This document shows positions 15,006 through 15,604 of a stretch of DNA of 15,604 nt, one piece after another. The position numbers were made by a program, and so were the translations under genes. The DNA is from an uncultured Clostridia bacterium (GTDB taxonomy: Bacteria > Bacillota > Clostridia > Oscillospirales > Acutalibacteraceae), in the NCBI GenBank assembly GCA_947629295.1, contig CANRDH010000020.1, positions 1 through 15,604 of the forward strand, read 5' to 3'. The notes beneath the pieces are model-generated. The model did not search any database and had not been told where the DNA came from. It saw only the letters and a program-made list of their open reading frames with translations. Numbering within the stretch: position 1 is the first letter of the stretch; each line of letters opens with the position of its first letter.

Positions 15006-15024
15006 TATTATCATGATGATAATA
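15006..15024. repeat. 8-bp inverted repeat in the pflB leader
   Basis: TATTATCA (15006-15013) and TGATAATA (15017-15024) flank TGA. It lies about 35 bp downstream of the predicted start and 30 bp before the pflB ATG. It could be a roadblock operator in DNA or a weak hairpin in the leader RNA; the sequence does not decide between them. Confidence 0.45.
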
Positions 15025-15053
15025 TGTTAAATACAAGAGAGGGGTCTCAGCTA

Positions 15054-15604
15054 ATGCTTAAGGAAAATATTGAAGCCTGGGAAGGCTTTGAGGGAAGAAT
15101 TTGGAAAAAAGAAATAAACGTAAGGGATTTTATACAGAAAAACTATCGTCCTTACGACGGAGACGAATCCTTTCTTGAGGGACCGACAGAGGCTACCGAT
15201 AAGCTTTGGGGAATAGTTCAGAAGCTTCAGAAGGAGGAGCGTGCGAAGGGCGGAGTCCTTGATATGGAAACAAAGGTTGTATCCGGACTTACGGCTTATG
15301 GCGCAGGCTATATCTGTGAGGATGACAAAACGCTTGAAAAGATTGTCGGTATTCAGACGGATAAGCCGCTGAAAAGAGCATTTATGCCTTTCGGCGGAAT
15401 CAAAATGGCGGAGCAGGCCTGTGAGGCATACGGCTATACACCTGACCCTGAGCTTCATAAGATATTCAATGAATATGTAACAACTCATAATCAGGGAGTA
15501 TTTGACGCTTATACACCGGAAATGAAGTCCGTTCGTCATAATAAGATTATAACGGGACTACCCGATACCTATGGCAGAGGACGTATTGTAGGCGATTACC
15601 GCCG
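15054..15604 (+). CDS. pflB: Formate acetyltransferase (pyruvate formate-lyase), 3' partial
   Basis: PFL is the oxygen-sensitive glycyl-radical enzyme that converts pyruvate and CoA to acetyl-CoA and formate in anaerobic fermentation. 183 N-terminal residues are visible and closely follow the E. coli protein: AWEGFEGRIWKKEINVRDF, QKNYRPYDGDESFLEGPTEAT, LEKIVGIQTDKPLKRAFMPFGGIKM, THNQGVFDAYTPEM and TGLPDTYGRGRIVGDYR. The active-site Cys-Cys pair and the C-terminal radical glycine lie beyond the window, so activity cannot be checked here. Start at ATG 15054 is supported by AGAGGGG (15038-15044) and the conserved N-terminus. The activating enzyme gene pflA often follows and may lie just outside. 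The long repeat-rich upstream region suggests redox- or carbon-linked control. Confidence 0.97.
   Translation, partial: MLKENIEAWEGFEGRIWKKEINVRDFIQKNYRPYDGDESFLEGPTEATDKLWGIVQKLQKEERAKGGVLDMETKVVSGLTAYGAGYICEDDKTLEKIVGIQTDKPLKRAFMPFGGIKMAEQACEAYGYTPDPELHKIFNEYVTTHNQGVFDAYTPEMKSVRHNKIITGLPDTYGRGRIVGDYR

Larger units (their letters stand above)
14698..15053. promoter_or_regulatory. AT-rich divergent regulatory region between helicase gene and pflB
   Basis: About 355 bases without a credible ORF, very AT-rich, between two divergently transcribed genes. Recognisable elements, besides those listed separately, are the inverted repeat ATACAT (14861-14866) / ATGTAT (14875-14880) with an 8-nt gap, and long T runs at 14772-14785 and 14889-14895. 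The length and concentration of repeats suggest regulated expression of pflB. I see no CcpA cre site and no good match to the 18-bp Rex operator. Confidence 0.6.

Overview
The window reads as chromosomal DNA of a low-to-medium GC Gram-positive anaerobe, most likely a Clostridia member of the Ruminococcaceae/Oscillospiraceae type. Evidence: a SepF/DivIVA division cluster, a lipobox lipoprotein, strong GGAGG-type ribosome binding sites, near-consensus sigma-A promoters, a pyruvate formate-lyase gene, and a large secreted protein with GLUG-like repeats. The genus is inference. I saw no tRNA, rRNA, CRISPR array, insertion sequence or prophage gene.

Layout. (1) 1-1422: 3' part of a large cell-surface protein, closed by a strong terminator. 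(2) 1538-4346, + strand: a promoter and about 140 nt leader containing a translatable upstream ORF, then a CorA-family metal channel, a uridine phosphorylase-like protein and MiaA, tightly packed as one operon. (3) 4354-12189, + strand: a near-consensus promoter, then an HlyD-like membrane-anchored protein, YggS/YlmE, SepF, DivIVA, IleS, LspA and an RluD-family pseudouridine synthase. This matches the Bacillus subtilis order ylmE-sepF-(ylmG-ylmH)-divIVA-ileS-(ylyA)-lspA-ylyB, but ylmG, ylmH and ylyA are missing and the HlyD-like gene sits at the head. Hairpins lie between divIVA and ileS and between ileS and lspA. (4) 12199-14697: a shared hairpin terminator between convergent units, then on the minus strand a DEAD-box RNA helicase with a DbpA-type RNA-binding domain, followed 17 bp later by an unrecognised lipoprotein, both read from a consensus promoter upstream of the helicase. 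(5) 14698-15053: an AT-rich divergent regulatory region with several inverted repeats. (6) 15054-end: the 5' part of pflB.

Most genes are housekeeping: translation and RNA modification (ileS, miaA, rluD-like, helicase), division-site and pole organisation (sepF, divIVA), PLP homeostasis (yggS), lipoprotein maturation (lspA) and fermentation (pflB). LspA would act on lipoproteins such as the one encoded at 12266-12874. I found no clearly new multi-gene system. The points most worth a second look are the corA leader with its upstream ORF, the HlyD-like gene joined by overlap to the division cluster, and the nested inverted repeats at the pflB promoter.
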